NCBI RefSeq assembly: GCF_003031675.1
Contig: NZ_PYWX01000003.1
Location: forward strand, 84,152-148,151
Direction of reading: 5' to 3'
DNA from: Pseudomonas palleroniana
Lineage (GTDB): Bacteria > Pseudomonadota > Gammaproteobacteria > Pseudomonadales > Pseudomonadaceae
DNA length: 64,000 nucleotides
The notes beneath the pieces were generated by a model. That model ran no database searches and was not told the DNA's origin. It saw nothing but the letters and a program-made list of their open reading frames with translations. Below, one piece after another: positions 1-9,793 of this stretch (the first letter of the stretch is position 1; every line of letters begins with the position of its first letter). A program made the position numbers and the translations under genes.

Positions 1-1
1 G

Positions 2-361
2 GGATGGCCCTCGAACGGTGTGTTGATTGGAAAATTCTCTTCAAACGGTAGTTTGAATAAAGGCATTGATATCGCCGGGGATTTGGGACAGCCTGTTTTA
101 GCTGCGTCTGATGGGACAGTGGTATACGCCGGGAGTGGTTTACGGGGCTACGGCGAGCTGGTCATCATCAAACACAGCGACACCTACGTCAGTGCCTACG
201 GTCATAACCGCAGGTTGTTGGTTCGGGAGGGGCAGCAAGTCAAAGTCGGACAGACAATTGCCGAAATGGGATCAACTGGCACAGACCGGGTGAAACTGCA
301 CTTTGAGATTCGCCGTCAAGGGAAGCCTGTAGATCCGCTGCAATTCCTGCCCCGTCGTTGA
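2..361 (+). CDS. nlpD: NlpD-like murein hydrolase activator, C-terminal part (5' truncated by window edge)
   Basis: The open frame runs off the left edge of the window, so only the last 119 residues are visible. They form a LytM/M23 peptidase-type domain: GWPSNG at the very start, a KGIDI segment where active M23 enzymes carry their first metal ligands, YGHNRRLLV and LHFEIRR at the end. The N-terminal His of the catalytic H-x-x-x-D motif is replaced (NKGIDIAG), as in NlpD/EnvC proteins, which lack hydrolase activity and activate periplasmic amidases at the division site. The next gene is rpoS, the usual Pseudomonas order, and the main rpoS promoter normally lies inside nlpD. The signal peptide and LysM domain would be left of the window. 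Confidence 0.93.
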   Translation, partial: GWPSNGVLIGKFSSNGSLNKGIDIAGDLGQPVLAASDGTVVYAGSGLRGYGELVIIKHSDTYVSAYGHNRRLLVREGQQVKVGQTIAEMGSTGTDRVKLHFEIRRQGKPVDPLQFLPRR

Positions 362-371
362 TGTGTTGCAC

Positions 372-402
372 AGCCTGTTCCCTCACGTAGAAGGAACAGG
401 CT
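372..402 (+). promoter_or_regulatory. Hairpin in the nlpD-rpoS intergenic leader
   Basis: AGCCTGTTCC and GGAACAGGCT form a perfect 10-bp stem around an 11-nt loop, 66 nt upstream of the rpoS start. There is no T-run after it, so it is not a typical terminator. It lies in the rpoS 5' leader and could affect message stability or translation. A GGA motif (AAAGGAC) lies at the rpoS ribosome binding site and could be an RsmA/CsrA contact; that is inference. Confidence 0.5.
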
Positions 403-467
403 CCAGCGTTGCCAAGGATAAAGGCGTCGCTTGAGCTTGAGGTCGAACTCACCAAAGGACTATAACA

Positions 468-1481
468 ATGGCTCTCAGTAAAGAAGCGCCGGAGTTTGAC
501 ATCGACGATGAGGTTCTCCTTGAAATGGAGATTCTCACCGAGAAGGAATCATCGATGTCGAATCATGAAGGAAACGCACCACCTTCAGTTCGCACCAAAT
601 CCAAGAACTCCACAGCGTTAAAGCAACACAAGTACATTGACTACACGCGGGCGCTCGATGCGACCCAGCTGTACCTCAATGAAATCGGCTTTTCCCCTCT
701 GTTGACTCCCGAAGAAGAAGTCCATTTTGCGCGCTTGTCGCAAAAGGGTGATCCGGCTGGGCGTAAGCGCATGATTGAAAGCAACCTGCGCCTGGTGGTG
801 AAAATCGCCCGACGCTACGTCAATCGTGGCCTTTCCCTGCTGGATCTGATCGAGGAAGGCAACCTGGGCTTGATCCGGGCAGTGGAGAAGTTCGATCCGG
901 AGCGGGGTTTCCGCTTCTCCACCTACGCCACCTGGTGGATTCGCCAGACCATCGAACGGGCGATCATGAATCAGACCCGCACGATCCGTTTGCCGATCCA
1001 TGTAGTCAAGGAGCTCAACGTCTACCTGCGGGCGGCGCGTGAGCTGACACAAAAACTCGATCATGAACCTTCGCCTGAAGAAATCGCCAACCTGCTGGAG
1101 AAACCGGTAGGGGAGGTCAAGCGTATGCTCGGCCTGAACGAGCGCGTGTCTTCGGTCGATGTCTCGCTGGGTCCGGATTCGGATAAAACCCTGCTGGACA
1201 CCCTGACGGATGATCGTCCGACGGATCCTTGTGAGCTGTTGCAGGACGATGATCTTTCCCAAAGCATTGACCAGTGGCTGTCGGAGCTTACGGACAAGCA
1301 GCGTGAGGTGGTGATTCGCCGCTTCGGCCTGCGTGGCCACGAGAGCAGCACCCTGGAGGATGTAGGCCTGGAAATTGGCCTGACCCGTGAGCGGGTGCGG
1401 CAGATCCAGGTGGAGGGGCTCAAGCGCTTGCGTGAGATCCTTGAGAAGAATGGCTTGTCGAGTGAGTCGTTGTTTCAATAA
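468..1481 (+). CDS. rpoS: RNA polymerase sigma factor RpoS (stationary phase / general stress)
   Basis: This 337-residue group 2 sigma-70 factor directs RNA polymerase to stationary-phase and stress promoters. Region 1.2 ([16 protein letters not shown]) is followed by region 2 with the core-binding and -10 recognition segment ([19 protein letters not shown]), region 3, and region 4 ending in the -35 helix-turn-helix ([20 protein letters not shown]). The length matches Pseudomonas RpoS (about 335). The ATG follows AAAGGAC with acceptable spacing. The frame is intact, without the frameshifts sometimes found in laboratory strains. Downstream lies a REPIN and then a convergent cold-shock gene, not the rsmZ-fdxA pair I associate with rpoS in other pseudomonads. 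Confidence 0.98.
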   Translation: MALSKEAPEFDIDDEVLLEMEILTEKESSMSNHEGNAPPSVRTKSKNSTALKQHKYIDYTRALDATQLYLNEIGFSPLLTPEEEVHFARLSQKGDPAGRKRMIESNLRLVVKIARRYVNRGLSLLDLIEEGNLGLIRAVEKFDPERGFRFSTYATWWIRQTIERAIMNQTRTIRLPIHVVKELNVYLRAARELTQKLDHEPSPEEIANLLEKPVGEVKRMLGLNERVSSVDVSLGPDSDKTLLDTLTDDRPTDPCELLQDDDLSQSIDQWLSELTDKQREVVIRRFGLRGHESSTLEDVGLEIGLTRERVRQIQVEGLKRLREILEKNGLSSESLFQ

Positions 1482-1500
1482 CGCCGTAGCTTGCATGTGA

Positions 1501-1580
1501 GAGGGGGCTTGCTCCCGATAGCGGTAGATCGGTCACTGGATGCATTGACTGAGGCGCCGCTATCGGGAGCAAGCCCCCTT
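1501..1580. repeat. REPIN (inverted REP pair), class A, copy 1
   Basis: GAGGGGGCTTGCTCCCGATA at the left is answered by its reverse complement (TATCGGGAGCAAGCCCCC) at the right, separated by about 32 nt. The pair can fold into one long hairpin. The same module recurs near 16152, 18891, 24831, 44338 and 51116. It resembles the REP doublets described in P. fluorescens, mobilised in trans by RAYT transposases; no RAYT gene is in this window. Confidence 0.9.
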
Positions 1581-1630
1581 GCGCATTTTTGTGCCTGGCA
1601 TAAAGGATGGTAATACCAAATCCCAGGCAT

Positions 1631-1663
1631 AAAAAAACCCCGCTTTTAAAAGCGGGGTTTTTT
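1631..1663. terminator. Bidirectional intrinsic terminator between rpoS and csp
   Basis: AAAAAAACCCCGCTTTT pairs with AAAAGCGGGGTTTTTT. The GC-rich stem is flanked by A and T runs, so it can stop transcription from both sides. On the minus strand it lies 19 nt past the cold-shock gene. Confidence 0.88.
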
Positions 1664-1681
1664 CGACTAAGTCAGTACAAG

Positions 1682-1891
1682 TTAGATAACTTGAACTTCT
1701 TCAGCTTGCATGCCTTTCTGACCGCGGGTAGCGATGAAAGAAACCTGTTGGCCTTCTTTCAGGCTTTTGAAGCCGTCGGACTGGATAGCTTTGAAGTGTA
1801 CGAACAGGTCGTCACCGGATTGTGGAGTGATGAAGCCGAAGCCTTTTTCATCGTTGAACCACTTAACGGTACCAGTTTGGCGATTAGACAT
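1682..1891 (-). CDS. CspA-family cold-shock protein
   Basis: This is a 69-residue single cold-shock domain, the full usual length of the family. RNP1 (KGFGFI) and RNP2 (LFVHF) are both present; their aromatic residues stack on single-stranded RNA or DNA. The start ([19 protein letters not shown]) is preceded by AAGGAGATACACC, a strong ribosome binding site. Such proteins act in the cytoplasm as RNA chaperones and transcription antiterminators. The gene is convergent with rpoS and shares its terminator. The long upstream gap suggests a structured leader, common in csp genes. I cannot say whether this paralogue is cold-inducible or constitutive. Confidence 0.95.
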   Translation of the reverse strand: MSNRQTGTVKWFNDEKGFGFITPQSGDDLFVHFKAIQSDGFKSLKEGQQVSFIATRGQKGMQAEEVQVI

Positions 1892-2293
1892 GGTGTATCT
1901 CCTTGGACAAAGTTAACTGCGACTCAGGAAAAGCCCTGGCCGAGACTGAGTGCAAAGAGCAGGAAAAATTCTTGGAGATGGTTGGATCGAAATTCAACAT
2001 ATCGTGTAGAGATTCTCAGTGACACAAGCAACACAGTGGCGCCACCTTAACCCTTTTTCCGGAACGTGCCAATGATATTTCCGTAGGTTTCTCTATTTTC
2101 GTGACTGGCGGTGGTATTTACCGTCACCAACGGCGCCAACCCGAGGCCCGGCCCCGCTGGCGGCGGCTTTATACAGGCTTGCAGGTAAGCGCAGGCATCA
2201 TCAAGAAAAGCCCCACGCCCTTTGAACCCTAAGGCTGGCCCCGGTAAGATGCCCCACAGAATTTCTCCACCTCGTTATTTCAGGACACCCGCC
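1892..2293. promoter_or_regulatory. Divergent intergenic region: csp leader and promoters of csp and dcd
   Basis: About 400 nt without a gene separate the divergent csp and dcd starts. The part nearest csp (to about 2050) is AT-richer than its surroundings and fits a long cold-shock 5' leader. GGCGCC occurs at 2039-2044 and again near 2132. I see no clear RNA gene or regulator site. Confidence 0.4.
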
Positions 2294-2860
2294 ATGAGCA
2301 TCAAATCGGACAAGTGGATTCGCCGCATGGCGCAAGAGCACGGCATGATCGAGCCCTTCGTAGAGCGCCAGATGCGTGGCGAAGGCGCCGAACGCCTGAT
2401 CTCGTACGGGGTTTCCAGCTACGGCTACGACGTGCGTTGCGCTGACGAATTCAAGGTGTTCACCAACATCAATTCGGCGACCGTCGATCCGAAAAACTTC
2501 GACGAGAAAAGCTTCGTCGACATCAAGAGCGACGTGTGCATCATCCCGCCGAACTCCTTCGCCCTGGCGCGTACTGTGGAGTTCTTCCGCATCCCACGCG
2601 ACGTGTTGACCATCTGCCTGGGCAAAAGCACCTACGCCCGCTGCGGCATCATCGTCAACGTGACGCCGCTTGAGCCTGAGTGGGAAGGGCACGTCACCCT
2701 GGAGTTCTCCAACACCACCACCTTGCCAGCGAAGATCTACGCCAACGAAGGCGTGGCGCAGATGCTGTTCCTGCAATCCGACGAGGCCTGCGAAGTGTCT
2801 TACAAGGACCGTGGGGGCAAGTATCAGGGCCAGCGTGGCGTTACTCTCCCACGCGCTTGA
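2294..2860 (+). CDS. dcd: dCTP deaminase
   Basis: This 188-residue protein has the normal length for bacterial dCTP deaminase, which converts dCTP to dUTP plus ammonia to feed dTTP synthesis. The trimer-forming dUTPase-like fold shows in [13 protein letters not shown] followed by [14 protein letters not shown], which holds the catalytic Glu, and in the C-terminal [14 protein letters not shown] chose the ATG at 2294 ([13 protein letters not shown]) rather than the in-frame upstream start at 2222 because that extension is unlike the family and the new length matches known enzymes. It is transcribed away from csp and followed by a small unknown gene. Confidence 0.96.
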   Translation: MSIKSDKWIRRMAQEHGMIEPFVERQMRGEGAERLISYGVSSYGYDVRCADEFKVFTNINSATVDPKNFDEKSFVDIKSDVCIIPPNSFALARTVEFFRIPRDVLTICLGKSTYARCGIIVNVTPLEPEWEGHVTLEFSNTTTLPAKIYANEGVAQMLFLQSDEACEVSYKDRGGKYQGQRGVTLPRA

Positions 2861-2967
2861 TCGAAAGCTCTTACACGTAAAGGGAATTAGTCCGCGGGAA
2901 GTGACTCTATTAGGTGTACAGCCTCGGCGTGTGTAAAACACGCCGGGCCATGCTTGAGGAGTGCTTT

Positions 2968-3174
2968 ATGAAGATCGACCCGCGAATCAGCGCCGAACTT
3001 GCCCGGCTGGAGCCCAACCAGATTGGCGTTCTAGCCTGGTCCCTGATGGCCGACCCTGCTTATGCGGGCGGTATCCCTGGCCAACCTGATCCAGACTCTC
3101 CGCAGCCTGATGAGCCGAATGAGCCCGCTGGCGTTCCACCTCACGATGAGCCGCCACCTGTGCCGGTGGCATGA
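2968..3174 (+). CDS. Small proline/aspartate-rich hypothetical protein
   Basis: The 68-residue product has a helical-looking N-terminus (MKIDPRISAELARLEPNQIG) and a proline-, aspartate- and glutamate-rich tail (PGQPDPDSPQPDEPNEP) ending in DEPPPVPVA. I recognise no domain. The ATG at 2968 follows TTGAGGAG with good spacing. In-frame starts from 2914 pass through a stem-loop (CGGCGTG, TGTAAAA, CACGCCG at about 2925-2945), so they look less likely. There is no signal peptide or membrane segment. It ends 16 nt before the convergent pdeM stop. Confidence 0.6.
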   Translation: MKIDPRISAELARLEPNQIGVLAWSLMADPAYAGGIPGQPDPDSPQPDEPNEPAGVPPHDEPPPVPVA

Positions 3175-3190
3175 GCCGGGTGGCCAGTTC

Positions 3191-3841
3191 TCAGCGAACT
3201 GGCCATACGCCCTGATCGGCTACGACAAAGATCTGCTCATCGTCACTCGGCGAAACCGGATAGCCGCCGGTAAAAGCGCCAAACGCCGGCAGCAGGCTGA
3301 TCCGCCTGCCAATCTGGAAGCACGCCAGGCGCAGACTTTGCCGGCCTTTGCCGCGCAAGCGATACACCGGGTGCACGTGCCCTGCCAATACATGGTGGCT
3401 GGCATGGGCGTCCGGTTCGTGCTGCAGGGCAAACGGACCCATCAGCAGCGGCTCCGGGATCACTTCGATGCGCAGGTCGGCCGGAGGGTCACCCGCCCGC
3501 TTATCGTGATTGCCCCGAATCAACGTCAGGCTCAACCCGCGATGGCGCTCACGCCAGGCCCTGAGTGCGCCCAGGGTGTCACTGGCGTGTGAGCCCGGCC
3601 CATGCAGGAAATCTCCTAGAAAGATCACCTGTTCACAGGCAAAGGCTGCCAGCAGTTGGTCCAGCTTCGTCAGGTTTTCTTGGGTGGTGCCTTGTGGCAC
3701 CGGCTGGCCGAGGCTGCGATAAGCCGACGCCTTGCCGAAATGCGCATCGGCAATCAACAGGCAGCGGCGCGCAGGCCAGTAGATCGCTTTGTCAGGCAGC
3801 AGCCACAATTCTTGTTTCTCAAGGGTTATCGAGCAAACCAT
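3191..3841 (-). CDS. pdeM: Ligase-associated DNA damage response phosphoesterase PdeM
   Basis: This 216-residue calcineurin-like metallophosphoesterase carries all metal-site motifs: D32-x-H34 in DAHFGK, GD77 in LGDFLHG, GN111H112D and GH155VH. These coordinate two metals for phosphodiester cleavage. The family is the PdeM component of the ligase-associated DNA damage response module and is thought to be a nuclease. Its ATG overlaps the helicase stop (TGATG), so the two are translationally coupled. The two partner genes of the module, ligase and exonuclease, lie about 4.5 kb upstream beyond the aot operon. The assignment rests on motifs plus these neighbours. Confidence 0.9.
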   Translation of the reverse strand: MVCSITLEKQELWLLPDKAIYWPARRCLLIADAHFGKASAYRSLGQPVPQGTTQENLTKLDQLLAAFACEQVIFLGDFLHGPGSHASDTLGALRAWRERHRGLSLTLIRGNHDKRAGDPPADLRIEVIPEPLLMGPFALQHEPDAHASHHVLAGHVHPVYRLRGKGRQSLRLACFQIGRRISLLPAFGAFTGGYPVSPSDDEQIFVVADQGVWPVR

Positions 3842-6321
3842 CAGCGCTTCCCGTTATCCGCGACCTTTTCCAGGTCCTTGACCATCCGCGCAATACGCTC
3901 CGAGAGTTTTTCCGAACTCATGCTTTCGCGCATGCGTTCAACCAGCAGGGGAAAGGCCAGGGGCGTCGGCCGTTCGATAAGGTGCAGGTCAAGTTGCAGT
4001 GCGGACAAATGCAGCAACGTCTCTTCCAGCCGATGAATATCCAACTCATCACGCAGGACTTCTTCGCCGGCCTGGCTCAGCAGCAGGTTCTGCGGGTCAT
4101 ATTGCTTGAACACTTCGAAGAACAAGCCACTGGAGGCCTGCACCTGGCGCGTGCTTTTTGGCGCACCGGGATAGCCGGCGAATACCAGCCCGGCGATGCG
4201 TGCGATCTCGCGAAAGCGGCGCAGGGCCAGTTCCCCGGCGTTCAGGCTGGCCGCCACATCCGCCAGCAGGTTTTGCGGGCTCAGCAATGCGGGGCAGAGT
4301 AAACCTGGCCAGTCCAGAGGCGTGGCACTCAACAGTTCCAGCCCATAATCATTGACCGCAATCGAGAATGTCACCGGTTGCTGTTGGCTGACCCGCCACG
4401 CCAGAAGGCTTGCCAAACCCAAATGCACTTGGCGCCCGGCAAAGGGATAGAGAAACAGGTGCCAGCCTTCGCGCGACTTCAACGCCTCTGCCAGCAGGTG
4501 ATTGCGTGTGGGCAGGCCCGACCAGCGCAGCTGGGTTTGCAACAAGGGTTGTACCGCTTGCATTTCCGGCCCGTCGAAATGCCCGTGCGCCGCCGCATCA
4601 AAACGCTCGATCACCGCCTGGGCCAGTTCATTGGAAAGCGGCATGCGCCCGCCATTCCAGCGCGGTACCGCAGCTTTTTTGGCGGTGCTGCGTTTGACAT
4701 AGGCGGTCATGTTTTCCACGCGCACCAACTCCAGCAGCCGCCCGGCAAACAGGAAGCCATCCCCCGGTTTGAGCCGAGCAATAAAACCCTCTTCCACGCT
4801 GCCCAGGTGCTTGCCGCCGCCGCCCTTGCTCCAGAACTTCAACTGGACACTCGCGTCACTGACGATGGTGCCCACGCTCATGCGATGCCGCCGCGCCAGG
4901 CGCGCGTCGGGAACGCGCCAGATGCCGTGCTCATCCGGCTCCACCCGGCGGTAATCCGGATACGCCGTCAGCGACAGCCCGCCATGGCGCACAAAGCCCA
5001 AGGCCCAGGCCCAATCCTCATCGGTGAGGTTGCGGTAAGCCCAGGCTCCCTGTACTTCGGCCAACAAGGCCTGCGGGGTAAAGCCGCCGCCCAGGGCCAT
5101 GCTCACCAAATGTTGTACCAGCACGTCCAAAGGCTTTTCAGGCGATTGGCGCGCTTCGATGCGTCGCTGGGCGATTGCGTCCTGGGCGGCGGCGGCTTCC
5201 ACCAGCTCCAGGCTATGGGTGGGCACCAGCGTCACCCGCGATGGGCGGCCGGGCGCGTGGCCGGAACGTCCGGCGCGCTGCATCAGGCGCGCCACGCCTT
5301 TGGCCGAACCGATTTGCAGCACACGCTCCACCGGCAGGAAGTCCACGCCCAGATCCAGGCTGGAGGTGCAGACCACTGCCTTGAGCTGGCCGTCTTTCAA
5401 GGCTCGCTCGACCCAGTCGCGGGTCTCCCGGGACAGTGAGCCGTGATGCAGGGCAATCACACCGGCCCAGTCCGGGCGGGCGTCCAGCAGCGCCTGATAC
5501 CAGATCTCCGACTGCGCCCGCGTATTGGTAAACACCAGGCAACTGCTGCTGGCGTCGACTTCGGCGACCACTTGCGGGAGCATTTTCAGGCCGATGTGCC
5601 CGGCCCAGGGAAAGCGCTCGGCGATGGGGGGCAACAGGGTGTCGATTTTCAGTAGCTTGGCCGTTTGCCCCTGCACATTGATCCCGTCGCCGTGTGGGAC
5701 CAACACCTCAAGCGCGTGGGCCTGGTTCCCCAAAGTGGCGGAGATGCCCCACACCATTAATTCCGGATGCCAACGGCGCAACCGCGCCAGCGCCAGTTGC
5801 AACTGCACGCCGCGCTTGTTGCCGATCAGTTCATGCCACTCATCCACCACCACCATGCGCAAGTGCGCCAGGCTCGTTTCGCTGTCGGCGCGGGCGAGCA
5901 TCAGGGTCAGGCTTTCCGGGGTGGTCACCAGCGCGGTGGGCTGGCGTCGGGTCTGGCGTGCGCGCTCGCTGCTGCTGGTATCACCGGTACGCAGGCCGAC
6001 ACTCCAGGGAATCTGCAAGGCCGCAAGCGGCGCTTCCAGGGCGCGTGCCGTATCGGCGGCCAAGGCGCGCATCGGCGTGATCCAGAGCACGGTCAGCGGC
6101 GGTGCCGGCACTTTGCGTTTACCCGCCGCGGGCGGGCGCGTGCCGGCGAAGCGATTGAGCGCGGCAAACCACAACGCATAGGTTTTACCGGCGCCGGTGC
6201 TGGCGTGCAGCAAACCCGATTGGCCGGCCTTGACGGCAGCCCATACGTCTTTCTGGAAGGTGAACGGCTTCCAGCCCTGGGTGGCAAACCATGTCTTGGC
6301 GAAGTCGAGGGGTTTTGCCAT
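3841..6321 (-). CDS. Ligase-associated DEXH-box DNA helicase (Lhr family)
   Basis: This 826-residue superfamily 2 helicase matches the length and motifs of the short Lhr-type helicase of ligase-associated repair cassettes. Walker A is ASTGAGKT (40-47), motif II is DEWH (160-163), motif III is SAT (ISATLGN), and the second RecA domain includes [19 protein letters not shown] and the QRAGRSGH arginine-finger motif. The C-terminal part is the Lhr-specific winged-helix and DEAD-assoc region. It probably unwinds or translocates on damaged DNA with the ligase, exonuclease and PdeM. It begins 54 nt after aotP, on the same strand, so it may be partly transcribed from the aot operon. Confidence 0.92.
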   Translation of the reverse strand: MAKPLDFAKTWFATQGWKPFTFQKDVWAAVKAGQSGLLHASTGAGKTYALWFAALNRFAGTRPPAAGKRKVPAPPLTVLWITPMRALAADTARALEAPLAALQIPWSVGLRTGDTSSSERARQTRRQPTALVTTPESLTLMLARADSETSLAHLRMVVVDEWHELIGNKRGVQLQLALARLRRWHPELMVWGISATLGNQAHALEVLVPHGDGINVQGQTAKLLKIDTLLPPIAERFPWAGHIGLKMLPQVVAEVDASSSCLVFTNTRAQSEIWYQALLDARPDWAGVIALHHGSLSRETRDWVERALKDGQLKAVVCTSSLDLGVDFLPVERVLQIGSAKGVARLMQRAGRSGHAPGRPSRVTLVPTHSLELVEAAAAQDAIAQRRIEARQSPEKPLDVLVQHLVSMALGGGFTPQALLAEVQGAWAYRNLTDEDWAWALGFVRHGGLSLTAYPDYRRVEPDEHGIWRVPDARLARRHRMSVGTIVSDASVQLKFWSKGGGGKHLGSVEEGFIARLKPGDGFLFAGRLLELVRVENMTAYVKRSTAKKAAVPRWNGGRMPLSNELAQAVIERFDAAAHGHFDGPEMQAVQPLLQTQLRWSGLPTRNHLLAEALKSREGWHLFLYPFAGRQVHLGLASLLAWRVSQQQPVTFSIAVNDYGLELLSATPLDWPGLLCPALLSPQNLLADVAASLNAGELALRRFREIARIAGLVFAGYPGAPKSTRQVQASSGLFFEVFKQYDPQNLLLSQAGEEVLRDELDIHRLEETLLHLSALQLDLHLIERPTPLAFPLLVERMRESMSSEKLSERIARMVKDLEKVADNGKR

Positions 6322-6375
6322 GGGGCAGGTGCTCTGGAGGCTCTAAGTCAAAGACCCTCCAGGCGCCCCAAAGGT

Positions 6376-7140
6376 TTACTTCAAGTTGCCACTCAAGAAC
6401 TGCTGCAGGCGTTCGCTCTTCGGGTTGCCCAACACGTCTTCCGGCGCACCTTGCTCTTCGACCAGGCCCTTGTGCAGAAACAACACCTGGCTCGACACCT
6501 TGCGCGCAAAACTCATCTCGTGGGTCACCATGATCATGGTGCGACCTTCTTCGGCCAGGCCCTGAATCACCTTCAACACCTCACCGACCAGTTCCGGGTC
6601 GAGGGCCGAAGTCGGTTCGTCGAACAACATCACCTCAGGCTCCATGGCCAGGGCGCGGGCGATGGCCACCCGTTGCTGCTGGCCGCCGGACAGGAACGCC
6701 GGGTACTGGTCGGCCACTCGTGCCGGCAAGCCCACCTTGTCCAGGTAGCGACGGGCGCGGTCTTCGGCGTCCTTCTTGCTGCAGCCCAGCACCCGGCGCG
6801 GGGCCATGGTGATGTTTTCCAGCACGCTCATGTGGCTCCACAGGTTGAAGTGTTGGAACACCATCGCCAGGCGCGTGCGCAAGCGTTGCAGTTCGGCGTC
6901 ATCGGCCACGCGCATGCCGTGGCGGTCGCTGACCATGCGGATCTGTTGACCATCCAGGGTCATGGCGCCGTCATTGGGCGTCTCCAGGAAGTTGATGCAG
7001 CGCAAAAAGGTACTCTTGCCGGAGCCGCTGGCGCCGATCAGGCTGATCACGTCGCCGGTCTTGGCCTTGAGCGAAACACCTTTGAGCACTTCATTGTCGC
7101 CATAGCTTTTATGCAGGCCTTCAACAGTCAATTTGTACAT
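6376..7140 (-). CDS. aotP: Arginine/ornithine ABC transporter ATPase AotP
   Basis: This 254-residue polar amino acid ABC ATPase of the HisP/AotP type has Walker A (GASGSGKST), Q-loop, signature LSGGQQQR, Walker B ([13 protein letters not shown]) and an H-loop (MVTHEMSF). It powers import together with AotM, AotQ and AotJ. The start [15 protein letters not shown] at 7140 was preferred to an upstream in-frame start that would overlap aotO. Gene order aotJ-aotQ-aotM-aotO-aotP matches P. aeruginosa, where argR follows; here argR is replaced by the repair helicase gene. Confidence 0.88.
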   Translation of the reverse strand: MYKLTVEGLHKSYGDNEVLKGVSLKAKTGDVISLIGASGSGKSTFLRCINFLETPNDGAMTLDGQQIRMVSDRHGMRVADDAELQRLRTRLAMVFQHFNLWSHMSVLENITMAPRRVLGCSKKDAEDRARRYLDKVGLPARVADQYPAFLSGGQQQRVAIARALAMEPEVMLFDEPTSALDPELVGEVLKVIQGLAEEGRTMIMVTHEMSFARKVSSQVLFLHKGLVEEQGAPEDVLGNPKSERLQQFLSGNLK

Positions 7141-7153
7141 GGAGCGTGCATCC

Positions 7154-8272
7154 TCAAGGCGAAAGTAGGTAGCCGCTGCGGTAGGCCTCAATGCCGGCGA
7201 CATGGCTGATCACCATCCCGGCAGTGGCCATCCGCCGCAGCGAACGGGCGTAAAGCAGGCCGGCGTTTTTACACTGCACGGGTGTTACGCGGTCGGTAAT
7301 GGGGTCGATGATTTCGGCGATCAGTTGCCCGGCTTCCAGGTACTCACCGGGCAGGGCGCTGAACACCAGCAGGCCGCCGACCGGCGTGGCCACAGGCTCC
7401 ACACCTGCCAGCGGAGTGGCCGGGTAGGGCAGTTCGGGCAGTGGCGCGATGTCGCCTTCAATCGCACCGAAGTGAATCAAGTAGTCGATGATCGCCTGGC
7501 AGTCGAGGGCCGCCAGGCCGTGGTTGACGTCGCCCTGGCCACGCAACTCGACGGTCACCGAGAAGCTGCCCATGGGAATCGGGAAGCGCTCGCCAAAACG
7601 TTGCTGCAACTGCCACCAGACCAGGGTGAAACACTCATCGAACGACTGCCCACCGGAGTCGGTGGCGAGCAGGTTGGCTTCCGAGCCGAGATAGCGCGCC
7701 AGCGGTTCCACCTGCGGCCAGGCTTGCGGGGTGGTGTACAGGTGCGCCACGGCTTCGAAGTCGCAATGCAGGTCGAGCACCATGTCGGCATCGCAGGCCA
7801 GGCGTTGCAGCACCAGGCGTTGGCAGTGCAATTGGGTGTCGGCTGTTTGCGCGGCGAGGGCGCCGCGCAGCGCGCTGCGGATCAGCTCGAGGTTGTGCTG
7901 TGGGTCATCCCCGAGCCGCTCCTCGATCTGGTTGCCCACTTCGTCACTGAGGTCGACAAACCGGCGGTTGAAGTTCTGCCCGCTTTCCAGTTCGTAGCGA
8001 CCCAGGGGCGTGTCCATCAGCACCTGTTCCAGGCCCGCCGGGTTGGCAATGGGTACCAGCACGATCTCACTGCGCAGGCGGCCGGCCGCTTCCAGTTGCC
8101 CCAGGCGCGCCTTGAGGTGCCAGGCCACCAGCATGCCCGGCAGCTCATCGGCGTGCAGCGATGACTGGATGTAGATCTTGCCTTCAGCCTGTTCCGGGCC
8201 GAAGTGAAAACTGTGAATCTGCCGCGCCGTGCCTGGCACCGGTGCGATCAGATCATGTACCTGATGTCGCAT
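7154..8272 (-). CDS. aotO: AotO-like succinylglutamate desuccinylase/aspartoacylase-family protein
   Basis: This 372-residue protein belongs to the M14-like AstE/AspA zinc hydrolase family. SSLHADELPGMLVAWHL gives the H-x-x-E zinc site, and DLHCDFEAVAHLYTT gives the third ligand His and the substrate region. The family deacylates N-acyl amino acids. In P. aeruginosa the aot operon carries the same kind of gene in this position, where it is dispensable for transport. The ATG at 8272 (MRHQVHDLIAPVPG) was chosen because upstream in-frame codons run into aotM. Its substrate is not evident. Confidence 0.85.
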   Translation of the reverse strand: MRHQVHDLIAPVPGTARQIHSFHFGPEQAEGKIYIQSSLHADELPGMLVAWHLKARLGQLEAAGRLRSEIVLVPIANPAGLEQVLMDTPLGRYELESGQNFNRRFVDLSDEVGNQIEERLGDDPQHNLELIRSALRGALAAQTADTQLHCQRLVLQRLACDADMVLDLHCDFEAVAHLYTTPQAWPQVEPLARYLGSEANLLATDSGGQSFDECFTLVWWQLQQRFGERFPIPMGSFSVTVELRGQGDVNHGLAALDCQAIIDYLIHFGAIEGDIAPLPELPYPATPLAGVEPVATPVGGLLVFSALPGEYLEAGQLIAEIIDPITDRVTPVQCKNAGLLYARSLRRMATAGMVISHVAGIEAYRSGYLLSP

Positions 8273-8298
8273 GACTGCTCCTACACATGAAAAGCGGC

Positions 8299-9009
8299 TT
8301 AATGGCTGGGGCCCAGGAAGGCCAGCCAACGGCGTTCCGCCAGACGAAACAGACCCACCAGGGCAAAGGTCACAGTCAAGTAGATCAGTGCAGCGATACC
8401 GAATGATTGAAAGGTCATGTAGGTGGCCGAGTTGGCATCCCGGGCCACCTTGAGAATGTCGGGCACCGTTGCAGTGAAGGCCACCGTGGTCGAGTGCAGC
8501 ATCAGGATCACTTCATTGCTGTAATACGGCAACGAGCGACGCAGGGCCGAGGGCATGATCACGTAGGCATATAGCTTCCAGCCGGTAAGGCCGTAGGCTT
8601 TGGCCGCTTCGACTTCGCCATGGGCCATGCTGCGGATCGCTCCGGCGAAAATCTCGGTGGTGTAGGCGCACGTGTTGAGGGCGAAGGCGAGGATGGTGCA
8701 GTTCATCGCATCGCGAAAAAATGCATCCAGTACCGGCTGCGCGCGCACGGCCGCGATGCTGTAGATGCCGGTGTAGCAAATCAGCAACTGGATATACAGC
8801 GGCGTGCCGCGGAACAGGTAGGTGTAGAACTGCACCGGCCAGCGCACCCAGCGCTTGGATGATACGCGGGCGATGGACAGCGGGATCGACACCAGAAAAC
8901 CGAAGACCAGCGACAGGCTCAGCAACCACATCGTCATCGCGAGCCCGGTGATGTGCTGGCCGTCGCTGTACAGGAAGGGCCGCCAGTATTGCTGCAGAAG
9001 TTCGATCAT
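8299..9009 (-). CDS. aotM: Arginine/ornithine ABC transporter permease AotM
   Basis: This 236-residue inner-membrane permease belongs to the HisM/AotM family, with about five hydrophobic segments and a cytoplasmic EAA loop (AHGEVEAAKAYGLTGWKLYAYVIMPSAL, cut here by me only to show its extent) that docks on the ATPase. YLFRGTPLYIQLL is typical of the polar amino acid permease family. Its start overlaps the aotQ stop by 4 nt (ATGA), which indicates translational coupling. With AotQ it forms the membrane channel. Confidence 0.88.
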   Translation of the reverse strand: MIELLQQYWRPFLYSDGQHITGLAMTMWLLSLSLVFGFLVSIPLSIARVSSKRWVRWPVQFYTYLFRGTPLYIQLLICYTGIYSIAAVRAQPVLDAFFRDAMNCTILAFALNTCAYTTEIFAGAIRSMAHGEVEAAKAYGLTGWKLYAYVIMPSALRRSLPYYSNEVILMLHSTTVAFTATVPDILKVARDANSATYMTFQSFGIAALIYLTVTFALVGLFRLAERRWLAFLGPSH

Positions 9010-9734
9010 CGCACGGCCTCCCGGGACCCAGCGGAGTAGCGACGTTCAAGCCGACGCAGGACGAAGTTGGAAGCGCTGGTGATCAGCAGGTAGATCAACG
9101 CGGCAAGTACCAGGAAATAGAACAGTTGATAGGTACTTTTGCCGGCATCCTGGGCCGCCTTGACCAGATCCGCCAGGCCAATGATGGAGACCAGCGCGGT
9201 GGCCTTGAGCATCACCATCCAGTTATTGCCGATGCCCGGCAGGGCAAAGCGCATCATCTGCGGGAAGGTCACGTAGCGAAACCGTTGCCCGCGCTTGAGG
9301 CCATAAGCGGTCGCCGCTTCCAACTGCCCACGGGGCACGGCGAGGATGGCGCCGCGAAAGGTCTCGGTAAAATAGGCACCGTAGATGAAGCCCAGGGTAA
9401 TGACCCCGGCGCTGAATGGGTCGATCTCGATGTAGTCCCATTCCATGAAGTCGGTAAAGCCGGTCAGCCAGATTTGCAGGCTGTAGAAAATCAGCAGCAT
9501 CAGCACCAGGTCGGGCACGCCGCGAATCAGGGTGGTGTAGAGCTGGGCGGGGATGCGCAACAGGCGCACGCTGGACAATTTGGCGCTGGCGCCGAGCAGG
9601 CCCAGCAGGACACTGACGGCCAGAGAGGCGACCGACAGTTTCACGGTCATCCACGTACCTTGCAGCAATAGCGGGCCGAACCCCTTCAAACTGAAGGCAC
9701 TGAGCCCCAGGGTTTGTAAAAGATCTTCAAACAT
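9006..9734 (-). CDS. aotQ: Arginine/ornithine ABC transporter permease AotQ
   Basis: This 242-residue permease is a paralogue of AotM, of the HisQ type. TLIRGVPDLVLMLLIFY and the EAA loop (PRGQLEAATAYGLKRGQRF) are visible, with about five membrane segments. It follows aotJ after a hairpin with a T-run that could reduce read-through into the permease genes. The start ATG lies 20 nt after that hairpin. Upstream in the operon is the binding protein. Confidence 0.88.
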   Translation of the reverse strand: MFEDLLQTLGLSAFSLKGFGPLLLQGTWMTVKLSVASLAVSVLLGLLGASAKLSSVRLLRIPAQLYTTLIRGVPDLVLMLLIFYSLQIWLTGFTDFMEWDYIEIDPFSAGVITLGFIYGAYFTETFRGAILAVPRGQLEAATAYGLKRGQRFRYVTFPQMMRFALPGIGNNWMVMLKATALVSIIGLADLVKAAQDAGKSTYQLFYFLVLAALIYLLITSASNFVLRRLERRYSAGSREAVR

Positions 9735-9754
9735 GAATTCAGGACCTATGGCGA

Positions 9755-9786
9755 TAAAAAAGCGCCCACCTGAAAACGGTGGGCGC
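9755..9786 (-). terminator. Attenuator-like terminator between aotJ and aotQ
   Basis: On the minus strand GCGCCCACC, GTTTTCA and GGTGGGCGC form a 9-bp stem followed by TTTTTTATCG. It has the form of an intrinsic terminator inside the operon. Partial termination here would give more binding protein than permease, a common arrangement in ABC importers. Confidence 0.75.
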
Positions 9787-9793
9787 CAGGGTG

